41,726 bases of DNA from Prevotella sp. (lineage in GTDB: Bacteria; Bacteroidota; Bacteroidia; Bacteroidales; Bacteroidaceae). The position numbers were made by a program, and so were the translations under genes. Under the pieces are notes generated by a model that was not told the DNA's origin, did not search any database, and saw only the letters and a program-made list of their open reading frames with translations. Location of the stretch: assembly GCA_017556145.1 (NCBI GenBank), contig JAFZCU010000104.1, positions 1 through 41,726 on the forward strand, given 5' to 3'. Below, piece by piece: positions 9,740-20,642 of this stretch (position 1 is the first letter of the stretch; every line of letters begins with the position of its first letter).

Positions 9740-10579
9740 CTACGTCGTCATCTTCATCAGCAGCCAGCGCTCGCCCACCTTCCTGAAACGCAGTTCCAGT
9801 TCCAGTCCGTTGGAGATGCCACGCAGAATAAATATCTTATCGCTACCTACGGATTTCGGTTCGCCATAGATGATGTTATAGATGGTCTTCGACGGTAACT
9901 GTGGTGCAAAGGCCTCCCACGTATCAGGCGTTATCAACCCCTCCATCATATTGAAGTCATCGTCAGGGTCAGGACCCACGAATTTCACCATCGAATTAAG
10001 GCTCTTCACCTGGAAAGCCTTGTCGGACACGAACCGCTGATAAAAGGCAAGGAACGAGGCATTGAGATTATCCTCAATCTTCGTCTCCCTGATCTCGCGG
10101 AGCATCCACGCCCCACGAATCCGGTTGAACACATAGTCCTTCACCTGGTTCTTCTTCAAAAGGATACGCTCCACGATGGCCTGATTGATTGAGGTATCCT
10201 TCGCCAACTGCATCTGTTCGTCGTTGTCGAAGAGCAGCGTATAGTAACCCTGACGCATGAAGAAGCGCTCCATCTGCCACTTGTTTTTCTCGATCTGCTC
10301 GTCCTTGTCGGCCTTATGCACGGTCAGAGGGAAGATGATACGCGCCTTCTGCACCTTCTTGTTGGCAGCGAAATTAAAGAAGAAGTCATCGAAGAATTCG
10401 TCCATGGCTTTTGGCGTCGGGGTTTCCACGAGCAACTGCTCCAGAGTGTCCAAAGGCACGGAGTCGACACTATCGGCAACGGAGTCTGTCAACGGCTCTT
10501 CCCCCCGCTGCATCTGCTTGCCCGTACAGGAAAACATCAACAGCAAACCTGCGAAAAACGCACCAAAAACCTTTCTCAT
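9740..10579 (-). CDS. Lipoprotein, possibly DUF4348 family
   Basis: 279 residues. Signal peptide with lipobox (LLMFSC, Cys about 18), an acidic linker (EEPLTDSVADSVDSVPLDTLEQ), then a globular part with FFDDFFFNFAANKKVQKARIIFPL and a C-terminal MTT-ended beta-rich region. The pattern recalls the DUF4348 lipoproteins of Bacteroidales; this assignment is from memory of the family's look and is moderate. Function unknown. First gene of the operon with murB, divergent from pheS across a gap of about 165 bases that holds promoter elements for both. Confidence 0.8.
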   Translation of the reverse strand: MRKVFGAFFAGLLLMFSCTGKQMQRGEEPLTDSVADSVDSVPLDTLEQLLVETPTPKAMDEFFDDFFFNFAANKKVQKARIIFPLTVHKADKDEQIEKNKWQMERFFMRQGYYTLLFDNDEQMQLAKDTSINQAIVERILLKKNQVKDYVFNRIRGAWMLREIRETKIEDNLNASFLAFYQRFVSDKAFQVKSLNSMVKFVGPDPDDDFNMMEGLITPDTWEAFAPQLPSKTIYNIIYGEPKSVGSDKIFILRGISNGLELELRFRKVGERWLLMKMTT

Positions 10580-10626
10580 CTACACAATGTAGTAATCGTC
10601 TTTCTTGGATTCTCTCAAATTTGCCG

Positions 10627-10634
10627 CAAAATTA
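10627..10634 (-). promoter_or_regulatory. Candidate -7 element of the lipoprotein-murB operon
   Basis: Minus strand reads TAATTTTG, with TTTG 22 bases upstream (10660-10657). Transcription would start about 45 bases before the lipoprotein ATG. Confidence 0.5.
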
Positions 10635-10708
10635 CAAAATATTTTAGACAAAAGAACAAAAGAAACAAAAAATTTATGTTCTTATGTACTTATGTCTAAA
10701 AAAATCAC

Positions 10709-10716
10709 TACCTTTG
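10709..10716 (+). promoter_or_regulatory. Candidate -7 element of pheS
   Basis: TACCTTTG matches TAnnTTTG; predicted start near 10721 leaves a leader of about 24 bases. No clear TTTG at -33. Confidence 0.5.
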
Positions 10717-10744
10717 CACGCAAATTTGCAAATTTATCACAGAT

Positions 10745-11803
10745 ATGATATTAGATAAGATAGACGAACTCCTGAAAGAAGTGCAGGAATTAAGCGCCAA
10801 GAACGCCGACGAAGTGGAGCAGCTCAGGCTGAAATATCTGAGTAAGAAGGGCGAGATTACCGCCCTGATGAACGACTTCCGCAACGTTGCCGCCGACCAG
10901 AAGAAGACCGTCGGCATGAAGATCAACGAACTGAAGACACTCGCCACCGAGCGTATCAACCAGCTGCGTGAGGCTTGTGAGACGCAGGAAAGTGGCGACG
11001 AAGCCATCGACCTGACGCGCACACCCTACCCTATCCAGCTTGGCACGCGCCATCCGCTGACCATTGTCACCAACGAGATCATCGACATCTTCTCGCGCAT
11101 GGGCTTTGTACTGGCCGATGGTCCCGAGGTTGAAGATGACCTCCACGTGTTCACCAAGATGAACTTTGCCGCCGACCACCCCGCACGCGACATGCAGGAC
11201 ACCTTCTTTGTCAGCCAGCATCCCGATGAGGTCACGAAGAATATTCTTCTCCGCTCACATACCTCTTCCGTGCAGGCCCGCGTCATGGAGCGCATGCACG
11301 ACGAAAACGGCAAACTCACGGCACCCATCCGCGTCATCTGTCCAGGTCGCGTCTATCGCAACGAGGCTATCACCGCACGCGCACATTGCTTCTTCCATCA
11401 GGTAGAAGGCTTATATATCGACAAGAACGTTTCGTTCACCGACCTCAAGCAGGTGCTGCTCTCGTTCGCCAAGGAGATGTTCGGTGCCGACACCAAGATC
11501 CGTCTGCGCCCGTCTTATTTCCCATTCACGGAGCCCTCTGCAGAGATGGACATCTCATGTTTCATTTGTGGTGGTGAAGGATGCGGCTTCTGCAAGCACA
11601 CCGGTTGGGTGGAGATTCTCGGCTGCGGCATGGTCGACCCCAACGTGCTTGAGCTCTGCGGTATAGACTCCAAAGAGTACACCGGCTACGCTTTCGGCAT
11701 GGGTGTTGAGCGCATCACCAACCTGAAATACCGCGTTTCCGACCTCCGCATGTTCTCTGAGAACGACACCCGCTTCCTCGAAGAGTTCGAAGCAGCAAAC
11801 TAA
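10745..11803 (+). CDS. pheS: Phenylalanyl-tRNA synthetase alpha subunit
   Basis: 352 residues. N-terminal coiled-coil arm (residues about 1-85), then the class II core: HPLTIVTNEIIDIFSRMGF, QDTFFV, LLRSHTSSVQAR, motif 2 GRVYRNEAITARAHCFFHQ and motif 3 YAFGMGVERIT. The enzyme is an alpha2-beta2 tetramer; pheT is not in this window, so the subunits are not in one operon here. A short Cys-rich loop (CFICGGEGCGFCKHTGW) could bind zinc. It converges with the 11836-13734 gene; no obvious terminator hairpin lies in the 32-base gap. Confidence 0.97.
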   Translation: MILDKIDELLKEVQELSAKNADEVEQLRLKYLSKKGEITALMNDFRNVAADQKKTVGMKINELKTLATERINQLREACETQESGDEAIDLTRTPYPIQLGTRHPLTIVTNEIIDIFSRMGFVLADGPEVEDDLHVFTKMNFAADHPARDMQDTFFVSQHPDEVTKNILLRSHTSSVQARVMERMHDENGKLTAPIRVICPGRVYRNEAITARAHCFFHQVEGLYIDKNVSFTDLKQVLLSFAKEMFGADTKIRLRPSYFPFTEPSAEMDISCFICGGEGCGFCKHTGWVEILGCGMVDPNVLELCGIDSKEYTGYAFGMGVERITNLKYRVSDLRMFSENDTRFLEEFEAAN

Positions 11804-11835
11804 ATAAATAAACAGCAGAAAGGTTTTATTAAGAT

Positions 11836-13734
11836 CTACTCATAACTGAACGCCATGTAAGAATGCGGTTTCAGCGAAACAGCAAACTTCGTGGCGTTCT
11901 TTTTGTGCCATCCTACCCAATACTCTTCCAATTTACCTTCAATGGTCATGTTGTCCTCAAGATTCTTGATACGCCTGAATTTTTCTGGCTCACAAACCAG
12001 CTTGACTTCAACAGATTCATCGTTGAAGTTCTCAACAATCAGCGTGTGGTTATCGTATAAGAAGAGGCTTACTTTGGCAGGGCCATCGAGATAAAAGTCC
12101 AAGTCCTGGCTCATCACCCGACGAATCTCCGTCAGAGCCGCTGCGGGATAGTCATAGAGCTGTCCCATATCATCGGGGATTGTCAACACATAAAGATACG
12201 CATCCGTGTATTTGGCCTTGTGGAGGATAGGGAAACCGGAAACGCCACCTGTCAACGGACGTCCTGCACTAATTACTTCCCAGCTGTCGTTCGTCTGATA
12301 ACGCACCTGAGGAATCAGGATGTCACGACTGCTTTGACCATATCTGCCAAAATCGTTCACCATTGCCTTCAAGTCTGAACAACGCAGTTCGCACACCTCA
12401 GCGATTATCTCTGGAATCGCCTTCAGCAGTCCGCTGGTGATGATGACATCTCTCCCGCTCTTCAATTGCCCTTTCATTTTCTCCATAATATCCATATCGC
12501 CTGCAGCCTGTTCCGTCAGCAATATGATTCTCTGGTCGTTGGCAAAGGTTGAATACATATCCATTGGCAGACCAATCATCCCCAAATAGTTTTGCAGGAA
12601 ATCCTCACCAAGGGCATGGAAGAGCTTATACGATTTGATGCCAATGGGATTTCCCAACTTACCTACTAAAATATCCGCCTTACGCAGGGTGATATCAGCG
12701 ATGCGGGCCATCGTGGTAGGTGTTACTGTTTTACCATCTCGTACGAATGGTGCCCTCATCTCATCATAGTTCCAACTGGTGCCTGTACCTTGCCAAGGTG
12801 CACGAAGTTCGTCGCGAAGAGCGACATCAAGCAATTGATGATAGGCAAAGAGCATCACGTCGCGTGCTTTAGCAATAGCCGTCAGATGGAGCTGCTCGGC
12901 ATAGCGGTCCATACTCATCTGGATACCGCCGGCATCCACCCAGCCGCCTCCGTTATAACCAGGACGCAGATTCTCAAAATAGCGAATAATATTGTAACTC
13001 AGATAGTTCTGCAGATGCTGGGCACTGGCAGGATCTCTTGTCTCTGTGCCCGTCCAGATACCATCGAAGAGCTTTGGTCCATCCTCCAAGTTAAAGCCAA
13101 GTCCCTGAAAATGATCATACCAATTGGGGTATTTTATGATGACCTTCACTTTGGGATTCACGGCTTTCGCAGGTCCTATCACAAGGTTCTTAGCTGCATC
13201 GTTCATCAGCTGCAGACGATATTCCGTCCAGGTCATATTGCCTTTGGCGGCTACCTCCACAAGACTTTTGCAACTAGTGAAGAAGAAGTCGTCAAGTAAG
13301 AACTCATCAAAATGACGAGCAGTCGTCTCGGCTATTTTCTGAACCATCTTCCGATGCTCAGGGTCAGAGTAGCAGAAGGTTTCAAACTCATTACTCTCGT
13401 TGATAGTATAGGTGATGCCACCAGCCACTTCAAGGCCCTGTTTCAGAAAAAACTTTTTTGCTTTCTCAATCGTTGCATCATCTACAATCAACAAGTCGCG
13501 ATGTGTCTCTAAATAGATCTTGTCAACATCCAACTGACTAGAAATGGCAGACCATGAAGACTCAAGCCACTGCGTATCCTTCATTTTCTGCACCTCAGCG
13601 GCACGTACATAGACAGAGACCTTGAAATGATTGTGTTTGGCCACTACGTATGACGGCAGCATCAAACAAGCCATCAAACAGAGCCCAATTCTGAATAAAT
13701 AGTTTTTAGTCATTTTGTCTTTATGTTTAATCAT
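11836..13734 (-). CDS. Large exported protein, glycoside-hydrolase-like TIM barrel (tentative)
   Basis: 632 residues with an export signal (about residues 12-32, ending VVAKH). The first 350 residues have alternating strand/helix signals and acid-rich strand ends such as FDEFLLDDFFFTS, VKVIIKYPNWYD and FDGIWTGTETRD, reminiscent of a TIM-barrel glycosidase. A middle Rossmann-like part (RIILLTEQAAGD...DVIITSGLLKAI) and a beta-sandwich C-terminus (VSLFLYDNHTLIVENFNDES) recall GH42-type trimer and tail domains. I cannot name the family, so a sugar-cleaving role is inference. Start at 13734 or the ATG seven codons in. It stands alone after the DUF2461 gene with a gap of 47 bases. Confidence 0.75.
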   Translation of the reverse strand: MIKHKDKMTKNYLFRIGLCLMACLMLPSYVVAKHNHFKVSVYVRAAEVQKMKDTQWLESSWSAISSQLDVDKIYLETHRDLLIVDDATIEKAKKFFLKQGLEVAGGITYTINESNEFETFCYSDPEHRKMVQKIAETTARHFDEFLLDDFFFTSCKSLVEVAAKGNMTWTEYRLQLMNDAAKNLVIGPAKAVNPKVKVIIKYPNWYDHFQGLGFNLEDGPKLFDGIWTGTETRDPASAQHLQNYLSYNIIRYFENLRPGYNGGGWVDAGGIQMSMDRYAEQLHLTAIAKARDVMLFAYHQLLDVALRDELRAPWQGTGTSWNYDEMRAPFVRDGKTVTPTTMARIADITLRKADILVGKLGNPIGIKSYKLFHALGEDFLQNYLGMIGLPMDMYSTFANDQRIILLTEQAAGDMDIMEKMKGQLKSGRDVIITSGLLKAIPEIIAEVCELRCSDLKAMVNDFGRYGQSSRDILIPQVRYQTNDSWEVISAGRPLTGGVSGFPILHKAKYTDAYLYVLTIPDDMGQLYDYPAAALTEIRRVMSQDLDFYLDGPAKVSLFLYDNHTLIVENFNDESVEVKLVCEPEKFRRIKNLEDNMTIEGKLEEYWVGWHKKNATKFAVSLKPHSYMAFSYE

Positions 13735-13781
13735 TTATTATCATTACATTTCTTCAAAGCTGCTCGGACTCGGCAGGGGGA

Positions 13782-14507
13782 TTATTCATAATCGTCGATG
13801 ACAGCGTTGATGAAGTCCATCATAGGCTTGGCGACGCGGAACATGGGGACAATCTCGTCAAGCCAACGGTCACCCTGGTAGAAATCATCAGGCACCTGAT
13901 GCCAGCAGCAGTAGTCCTTCTGTCGCAGGTAGTCGAGATATTCCCAGTCGCGAGGAAAACCGGAGGGGCAGGTCTTCAACCGTTCGAGTCCGAAACCTTG
14001 CGGCTGATTCCAACTCGACACATCGGTGGGTGCAGGAAAACTGCTGGCGACGGGACTGCCAAAAAAACGAAGGAAATCCGGACTACGGACACAACGGAGC
14101 CATTCATCGGTATTCGCCATAATCTCGTTGCGACATGAAGTGAGGATGTTGGTGGGGAGCCAATAGTTGCCGCATGCCACCATACAATGATCAGGCTCCA
14201 AATGAAGGTAATAACCGCCGTGCAGAGCCTTCTTGCCGTGAGCTGCGATATAAGCACCAAGGTGGTTCTTGTAGGGCGATTTGTCATTGGAGAAACGGGT
14301 GTCACGATAGAAGCGGTAGGTACAGTCCTTCACCGTCAAGTGGGCAATCGACTCATCAAACGAAGCGATGCGCAAGATGGCCTGTTGCACCCCCTGTTCG
14401 AAATCAGCTCGAATTGCGTCATACTCCTGCTTATGTTCGATAAACCAAGGGCGGTTGTTATTTGCCGTCAACTGGCGCAGGAACTTCAAAATTCGTTTAG
14501 CATCCAT
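13782..14507 (-). CDS. DUF2461 domain-containing protein
   Basis: 241 residues. LKFLRQLTANNNRPWFIEHKQEY opens the domain (cut here: RQLTANNNRPWF), followed by YRFYRDTRFSNDKSPYKNHLGAY and GGYYLHLEP, the hallmark stretches of DUF2461 (TIGR02453). Function is unknown across the family. ATG at 14505-14507, 12 bases after the cyclophilin stop, so probably cotranscribed with it. Confidence 0.88.
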   Translation of the reverse strand: MDAKRILKFLRQLTANNNRPWFIEHKQEYDAIRADFEQGVQQAILRIASFDESIAHLTVKDCTYRFYRDTRFSNDKSPYKNHLGAYIAAHGKKALHGGYYLHLEPDHCMVACGNYWLPTNILTSCRNEIMANTDEWLRCVRSPDFLRFFGSPVASSFPAPTDVSSWNQPQGFGLERLKTCPSGFPRDWEYLDYLRQKDYCCWHQVPDDFYQGDRWLDEIVPMFRVAKPMMDFINAVIDDYE

Positions 14508-14519
14508 AGGTATCAGAGT

Positions 14520-15212
14520 TTATTTTCGTACCTCGCGGGCTCGGAGGATGCGGACGTCATCAATGGGACGATCGTAGTCGTCGGTCTGAACCTGCTGGAT
14601 GCGGTCGACGACATCGAGACCCTCAGTTACTTCGCCAAACACGGTGTACTGGCCGTCAAGGTGAGGCACACCTCCCACCTTGCGATAGAGGTCTAATAGT
14701 TCGGGCGTCATAGTGACACGATGCTCGGTCTGTGCCTCCACCTTATCGCCAATCTGGTAGAGTTGTTGCGTGGCGTAGGTCCTACCCCAGACGATGTAGA
14801 ACTGACAACCACTTGAACGGCGTTCCGGATTAACACTATCACCCTCGCGCGCCATCGCCAAGGCACCACGCTGATGAGGATGCAGCAGATGGTCCTCGCT
14901 ATCGAAGAACTCAGCCTCGACTGTATAGTCAGTACTCCCCTCACCTAACGTGGCACCCGGCTCTGCCTTTTTGCTGTCGGGATCGCCACCCTGAATCATG
15001 AAGTTCTTGATGACACGGTGGAAAAGCAACGAGTCGTAGAACTCCTCGTTGACGAGTTTCAGGAAGTTGTCGCGATGCTTGGGGGTGTCGTCATAGAGTG
15101 TCAGCAGGATATTGCCTGCAGTAGTCTCGAGCATCACCTGACGGCTTTGGGCCATCGTGGGAAGAACGGCAATTAACAGGATTGCCAGTAAAGATAGTCT
15201 TAAATGTTTCAT
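14520..15212 (-). CDS. Exported cyclophilin-type peptidyl-prolyl cis-trans isomerase
   Basis: 230 residues with a signal peptide (MKHLRLSLLAILLIAVLPTM, then AQS). The cyclophilin core follows: TTAGNILLTLYDDTPKHRDN, the catalytic FHRVIKNFMIQGGDP, LAMAREGDSVNPERRSSGCQ (the Gln/Phe substrate site) and FGEVTEGLDVVDRI. It likely assists folding of envelope proteins. Its ATG overlaps the stop of the DMT transporter gene by 4 bases (ATGA), which implies translational coupling. Confidence 0.95.
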   Translation of the reverse strand: MKHLRLSLLAILLIAVLPTMAQSRQVMLETTAGNILLTLYDDTPKHRDNFLKLVNEEFYDSLLFHRVIKNFMIQGGDPDSKKAEPGATLGEGSTDYTVEAEFFDSEDHLLHPHQRGALAMAREGDSVNPERRSSGCQFYIVWGRTYATQQLYQIGDKVEAQTEHRVTMTPELLDLYRKVGGVPHLDGQYTVFGEVTEGLDVVDRIQQVQTDDYDRPIDDVRILRAREVRK

Positions 15213-16105
15213 TTTTCCTTAGCAGTTACAACAGTAACGATATAGGCACTCAGCAGGACAAGAATACCGGCCACGGGCTTGTCCCATGTGAGTACGTCCT
15301 GTCCAATCCAGATGGCCACAAACGAGGCGATGACGGGCTGGAGATTGGTATAGATAGAGACCGTAGTGGCCTGCAGATATTTCATGGCAAAGGGGATGAG
15401 GAAAAAGCCGAGGGCGGTAGCGCAGACGACGATGAAGGCCATCTCGAGCACGCCGTCCCAACCCCAAGCCGAAGTATAGAGGGCATTCACAGGAAGTTCA
15501 GGAATGGCGATGGGCACGGTGACGATGGCAGAGATGAGGAACACGTACTTCATCTGCGTGACAGGCGAATACTTTGATGCCACATTGCGCGTAATAATCA
15601 GATAAATGGCCCATGTGAGCACACTAAGGATGGCGAGTGAAATACCTATTAAATCGTTCTTGCCGGAACCCAGCGACTGACTCATCAGCACCATCAGCAC
15701 GGCTCCTGCAATACCCAATAAAACACCCAGCGACTTCATCGGTGTGATCTTCTCACCGATGGTCAGAGCTGCACAGAGCATCACGGCCACAGGCGTCAAC
15801 GTGGCTATCAGCGAGAAATACACCGGACTGGTGTAGTCGAGGGCCCAGGCAGTCAGCGTCTGTGAGATGACAAAGCCCAGCAGGCCACCGAAGAGGATAG
15901 TGATGAGATCCTTGCGCTCGACCTTTTCCTTTGGTAAGAAAGCAGCAATGATCCAAAAGAGAATACAAGCGCCGAGGGAGCGTGAGGCCATATAACCCAT
16001 GGGCGTCACCCACTCGTCGAGCAGAAGTTTGGTTACGGGAACACCAAGACCGAAGATGGTGTTGGCAAAGAAGATGGCGCTATGCGCCTGAAGTTTCTTA
16101 TTCAT
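15209..16105 (-). CDS. EamA/DMT-superfamily transporter
   Basis: 298 residues with ten hydrophobic helices arranged as two EamA repeats (first from HSAIFFANTIFGLGVPV; second from WAIYLIITRNVASKYSPV). The family exports or imports small metabolites; the substrate cannot be read from sequence. Its start overlaps the end of the upstream HExxH gene by 8 bases and its end overlaps the cyclophilin by 4. Confidence 0.92.
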   Translation of the reverse strand: MNKKLQAHSAIFFANTIFGLGVPVTKLLLDEWVTPMGYMASRSLGACILFWIIAAFLPKEKVERKDLITILFGGLLGFVISQTLTAWALDYTSPVYFSLIATLTPVAVMLCAALTIGEKITPMKSLGVLLGIAGAVLMVLMSQSLGSGKNDLIGISLAILSVLTWAIYLIITRNVASKYSPVTQMKYVFLISAIVTVPIAIPELPVNALYTSAWGWDGVLEMAFIVVCATALGFFLIPFAMKYLQATTVSIYTNLQPVIASFVAIWIGQDVLTWDKPVAGILVLLSAYIVTVVTAKEK

Positions 16106-16601
16106 TGTTATTATATAATTTGAGTCGATCTTTAAGCTTCATTTTCGCGTAGTGTCGCCATTCGGTGGCAGGGCCGTTCAGATAGTCGAGGTCGTGCATG
16201 CGGGCGTAGGCCTCCATCTCGAAAGGATTCAACAGATAGGCCGCATGTTTGGGAACTCGGTAGGGACGGTTCTTTCTGAGTCGCGACGAGAGCTCATAGA
16301 GAATCCCCACTGAGTTCTTCAGCCAGTACCATATATATAATAGGTAGAAGCGGATCCACGAATCGCCACACGACTGGGCCTGACGCAGGTGGATCATCTC
16401 ATGGTTCTTGAGCGCACGATCAGCGGAGCCGTTGAAGCGGTCGGCGAGGGCCTGCGTAGGTGCGAGGATATGACCAAAGAAAGTCAGTCCCTCGTAGCCC
16501 TTGGGGAGCCAGAAGGTGTTGACCACAGCAGGCATGTCTACAATCTTACTGGGTCGAACGGCCCGCCACATGATGGGTATCACACGTAGCATCATCCACA
16601 T
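16098..16601 (-). CDS. Protein with HExxH motif, family not recognised
   Basis: 167 residues from the ATG at 16601. One N-terminal hydrophobic stretch, then FNGSADRALKNHEMIHLRQA with a zinc-protease-like HEMIH, a hydrophobic aromatic helix (FYLLYIWYWLKNSVGILY), and a conserved-looking NPFEMEAY that could supply the third ligand (Glu). This resembles small membrane zincins, but catalysis is unproven. The promoter-like element at 16617-16610 would make the 16601 start almost leaderless; ATG 16592 (MLRVIPIMW) is a good alternative. A longer in-frame extension into ligA is rejected. Heads a four-gene minus-strand run. Confidence 0.75.
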   Translation of the reverse strand: MWMMLRVIPIMWRAVRPSKIVDMPAVVNTFWLPKGYEGLTFFGHILAPTQALADRFNGSADRALKNHEMIHLRQAQSCGDSWIRFYLLYIWYWLKNSVGILYELSSRLRKNRPYRVPKHAAYLLNPFEMEAYARMHDLDYLNGPATEWRHYAKMKLKDRLKLYNNNE

Positions 16602-16609
16602 AGCGGCAG

Positions 16610-16617
16610 CAAAGTTA
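16610..16617 (-). promoter_or_regulatory. Candidate -7 element of the HExxH-DMT-cyclophilin-DUF2461 unit
   Basis: Minus strand TAACTTTG, an exact TAnnTTTG match, only 9 bases from the ATG at 16601, which argues for a leaderless mRNA or for the start at 16592. Confidence 0.5.
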
Positions 16618-16624
16618 CAAAAAA

Positions 16625-16656
16625 AAGTAAAAAGGTAAAAAAGTAAAAAGGTAAAA
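16625..16656. repeat. Two perfect 16-bp repeats between divergent genes
   Basis: aagtaaaaaggtaaaa occurs at 16625-16640 and again at 16641-16656, each made of two 8-mers. It lies between the divergent promoters of the HExxH gene and ligA. Confidence 0.8.
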
Positions 16657-16679
16657 GATGTTATTTCTCTTTTTTTTCG

Positions 16680-18836
<2,157 letters not shown>

Positions 18837-18852
18837 GAATGAGATATATAAG

Positions 18853-18964
18853 TCACACAGATCTCACAGATATGGCCTCCGGCCAAATAAAATGCAATTG
18901 TGGGATGACAGCACTATCGCCAAAGGCGATAAAAAAATCAGTGAGATCTGTGAGATCTGTGTGA
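18853..18964. repeat. 112-bp MITE/REP-like element with 19-bp perfect inverted ends
   Basis: tcacacagatctcacagat (18853-18871) is matched exactly by its reverse complement at 18946-18964; both arms have a 9-bp internal period. Inside are two hairpins, tggcc/ggcca around 18873-18885 and tatcgcc/ggcgata (18915-18931). It lies 16 bases after ligA, and a partial arm (tctgtgtgaa) recurs just before the next start codon. It could terminate ligA or be a non-autonomous mobile element. Confidence 0.85.
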
Positions 18965-18986
18965 AATAATAAATAAATCTGTGTGA

Positions 18987-20015
18987 ATGAAACGGATATT
19001 TGCGATATTACTCACGATTCAATGTGTGCTCGCTGCGTTTGCGCAGTACACGACGAGCGACGATATTGTCTATAAGGGCGAACGAGACGAGCGCTGCATT
19101 GATTTGATGGGCGTGCCCCTCGAAGGTCCCGACTCCGTATTCTTACCTGCGCTTAAAAGCATTGGGTTGGAGCAGTTTACACCTGAGGATCCCGATCCTG
19201 GAGACTATTATTTCCATGGGGAATTTTACGGTATTAAGGCCAATTTCGTGGTGTCGACAGATGAGAAGACGCATCTGCTATCGACTGTGCTCGTCACCAG
19301 CGGCCCCTATCGCACCTTTGCTCTTTACGACCGCAACTACCGCTATTTCCTGTTAAAGTTGCAGCGGCACTTCGGCAACTTCGATGCCAAGGGCGACGGC
19401 TCGTTGCATCTCATGCTCGACAAGGGCTACGTGAAGATATCAAACACGCTGCACGAGGACAAGTCGCGAACCATTCATGTGTTCTACCTCAACACCACAC
19501 CTTACTATAAAGACGCAATGTGTCAGGGGCTGAAAGGCAATGTACAGGAGGTAATCACCGAGAATCCCGTGTTTGAGGGACAGGTGGAGCACTTCGACCA
19601 GAACGGAAAGAATTCCACACTCGACATCATCGACCGCGAATACAACGCCACAGGCTATCTGGTAAAAGCCGCCATGCTCGAACCCTCGGGCCAGAAGAGC
19701 ATTTTGAACTACGAATACGACGATGAGGGCAATCTGAGACGGCGAATATTGACAAACGTGACGGAGCAGGTGAGGTCAGTAAACGAATACACCTACAACG
19801 ACGAAGGCGAAATCAAGACGCAGAGTCAGAAGGTGTTTGACAAGACCAATGAGTGTATCCTCTCCATCAATATGAAGAATGACTACACCGATCACGACGA
19901 TGAAGGAAACTGGACGAAAAACGACCTTAAACTAATGTATTGGGAAAAGGGTCGACAAGCACAAAATATGAACGTGACCCAAACCCGCTCCATCAGTTAT
20001 TGGGAAGACGAATGA
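18987..20015 (+). CDS. Exported protein of unknown function
   Basis: 342 residues with a signal peptide (MKRIFAILLTIQCVLAAFAQ). The first half contains FMGVPLEGP-type text (actual: DLMGVPLEGPDSVF) and a beta-rich part with YFHGEFYGIKANFVVST. The second half has YD-like repeats (YEYDDEGNLRRRILTN, EYTYNDEGEIKTQSQ, DHDDEGNWTKN), which suggests an RHS/YD-like beta structure. I do not recognise a family. The upstream 150 bases hold the inverted-repeat element. Confidence 0.8.
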   Translation: MKRIFAILLTIQCVLAAFAQYTTSDDIVYKGERDERCIDLMGVPLEGPDSVFLPALKSIGLEQFTPEDPDPGDYYFHGEFYGIKANFVVSTDEKTHLLSTVLVTSGPYRTFALYDRNYRYFLLKLQRHFGNFDAKGDGSLHLMLDKGYVKISNTLHEDKSRTIHVFYLNTTPYYKDAMCQGLKGNVQEVITENPVFEGQVEHFDQNGKNSTLDIIDREYNATGYLVKAAMLEPSGQKSILNYEYDDEGNLRRRILTNVTEQVRSVNEYTYNDEGEIKTQSQKVFDKTNECILSINMKNDYTDHDDEGNWTKNDLKLMYWEKGRQAQNMNVTQTRSISYWEDE

Positions 20016-20037
20016 AAGGCAAACAGATTCGTATCTA

Positions 20038-20466
20038 TTATTTGGCGACAAAGACCACTCGACGGTTCTTTGCACGCCCCTCTTCAGTACTATTATCTGC
20101 AATCGGCGCATATTGTCCTTTGCCTACAGCCGTCAAACGACTACGGGAGATACCCAATTCCACAAGTTTGTCGACAATAGCTTTTGCACGCCTCTCGCTG
20201 AGTTTCTGGTTGGATTCAGGTGTACCTGTAGAGTCAGTATGCCCCTGAACCTCATAACGCAGTTGCGGATTCTGGACCATTAACGTTTTAATACGATTGA
20301 TTTCAGTCATTGATTCCGGCTTTATATCCGACTTGTTTACATCAAAGGTGATGTCATAGGTCACAATAGTTTGATAGGAGTTGCTATTAACAGCTACTTT
20401 CTTGGTTTGGCAGGCAGTCAGTACGAATAATGCCGCACAAAATAATACAGAAACAAAAGATTTCAT
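20038..20466 (-). CDS. OmpA-family lipoprotein (Pal-like peptidoglycan-binding)
   Basis: 142 residues: signal peptide with lipobox (FVLTAC), then a full OmpA C-terminal domain: YDITFDVNKSDIKPESM, VQGHTDSTGTPESNQKLSERRA and the closing GRAKNRRVVF. The NxxLSxxRA pattern that contacts diaminopimelate is present as NQKLSERRA. It probably ties an outer-membrane leaflet to peptidoglycan. It converges with the 18987 gene with a 22-base gap and diverges from the kinase cluster. Confidence 0.93.
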   Translation of the reverse strand: MKSFVSVLFCAALFVLTACQTKKVAVNSNSYQTIVTYDITFDVNKSDIKPESMTEINRIKTLMVQNPQLRYEVQGHTDSTGTPESNQKLSERRAKAIVDKLVELGISRSRLTAVGKGQYAPIADNSTEEGRAKNRRVVFVAK

Positions 20467-20492
20467 AAGCTTATTAATTATAGTTCACGCTG

Positions 20493-20500
20493 CAAAAGTA
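20493..20500 (-). promoter_or_regulatory. Candidate -7 element of the OmpA lipoprotein gene
   Basis: Minus strand TACTTTTG fits TAnnTTTG; about 22-bp leader to the ATG at 20466. Confidence 0.5.
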
Positions 20501-20608
20501 CACAGAAAAAACGAGATTTCCATTAGGTTAGGATAGCAAAATATAGAAAAAAAACTAAAAAAACGTTAATTCAAACTTCATTTATCGATAACTTAGTCAA
20601 AAATATTG

Positions 20609-20616
20609 TACTTTTG
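20609..20616 (+). promoter_or_regulatory. Candidate -7 element of the kinase cluster
   Basis: TACTTTTG, 26 bases before the first kinase ATG. The -33 box is not clear. It is the only promoter-like site seen ahead of the first nine genes of the cluster. Confidence 0.5.
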
Positions 20617-20642
20617 ACCTAAAATTATAAATAATTACCAAA

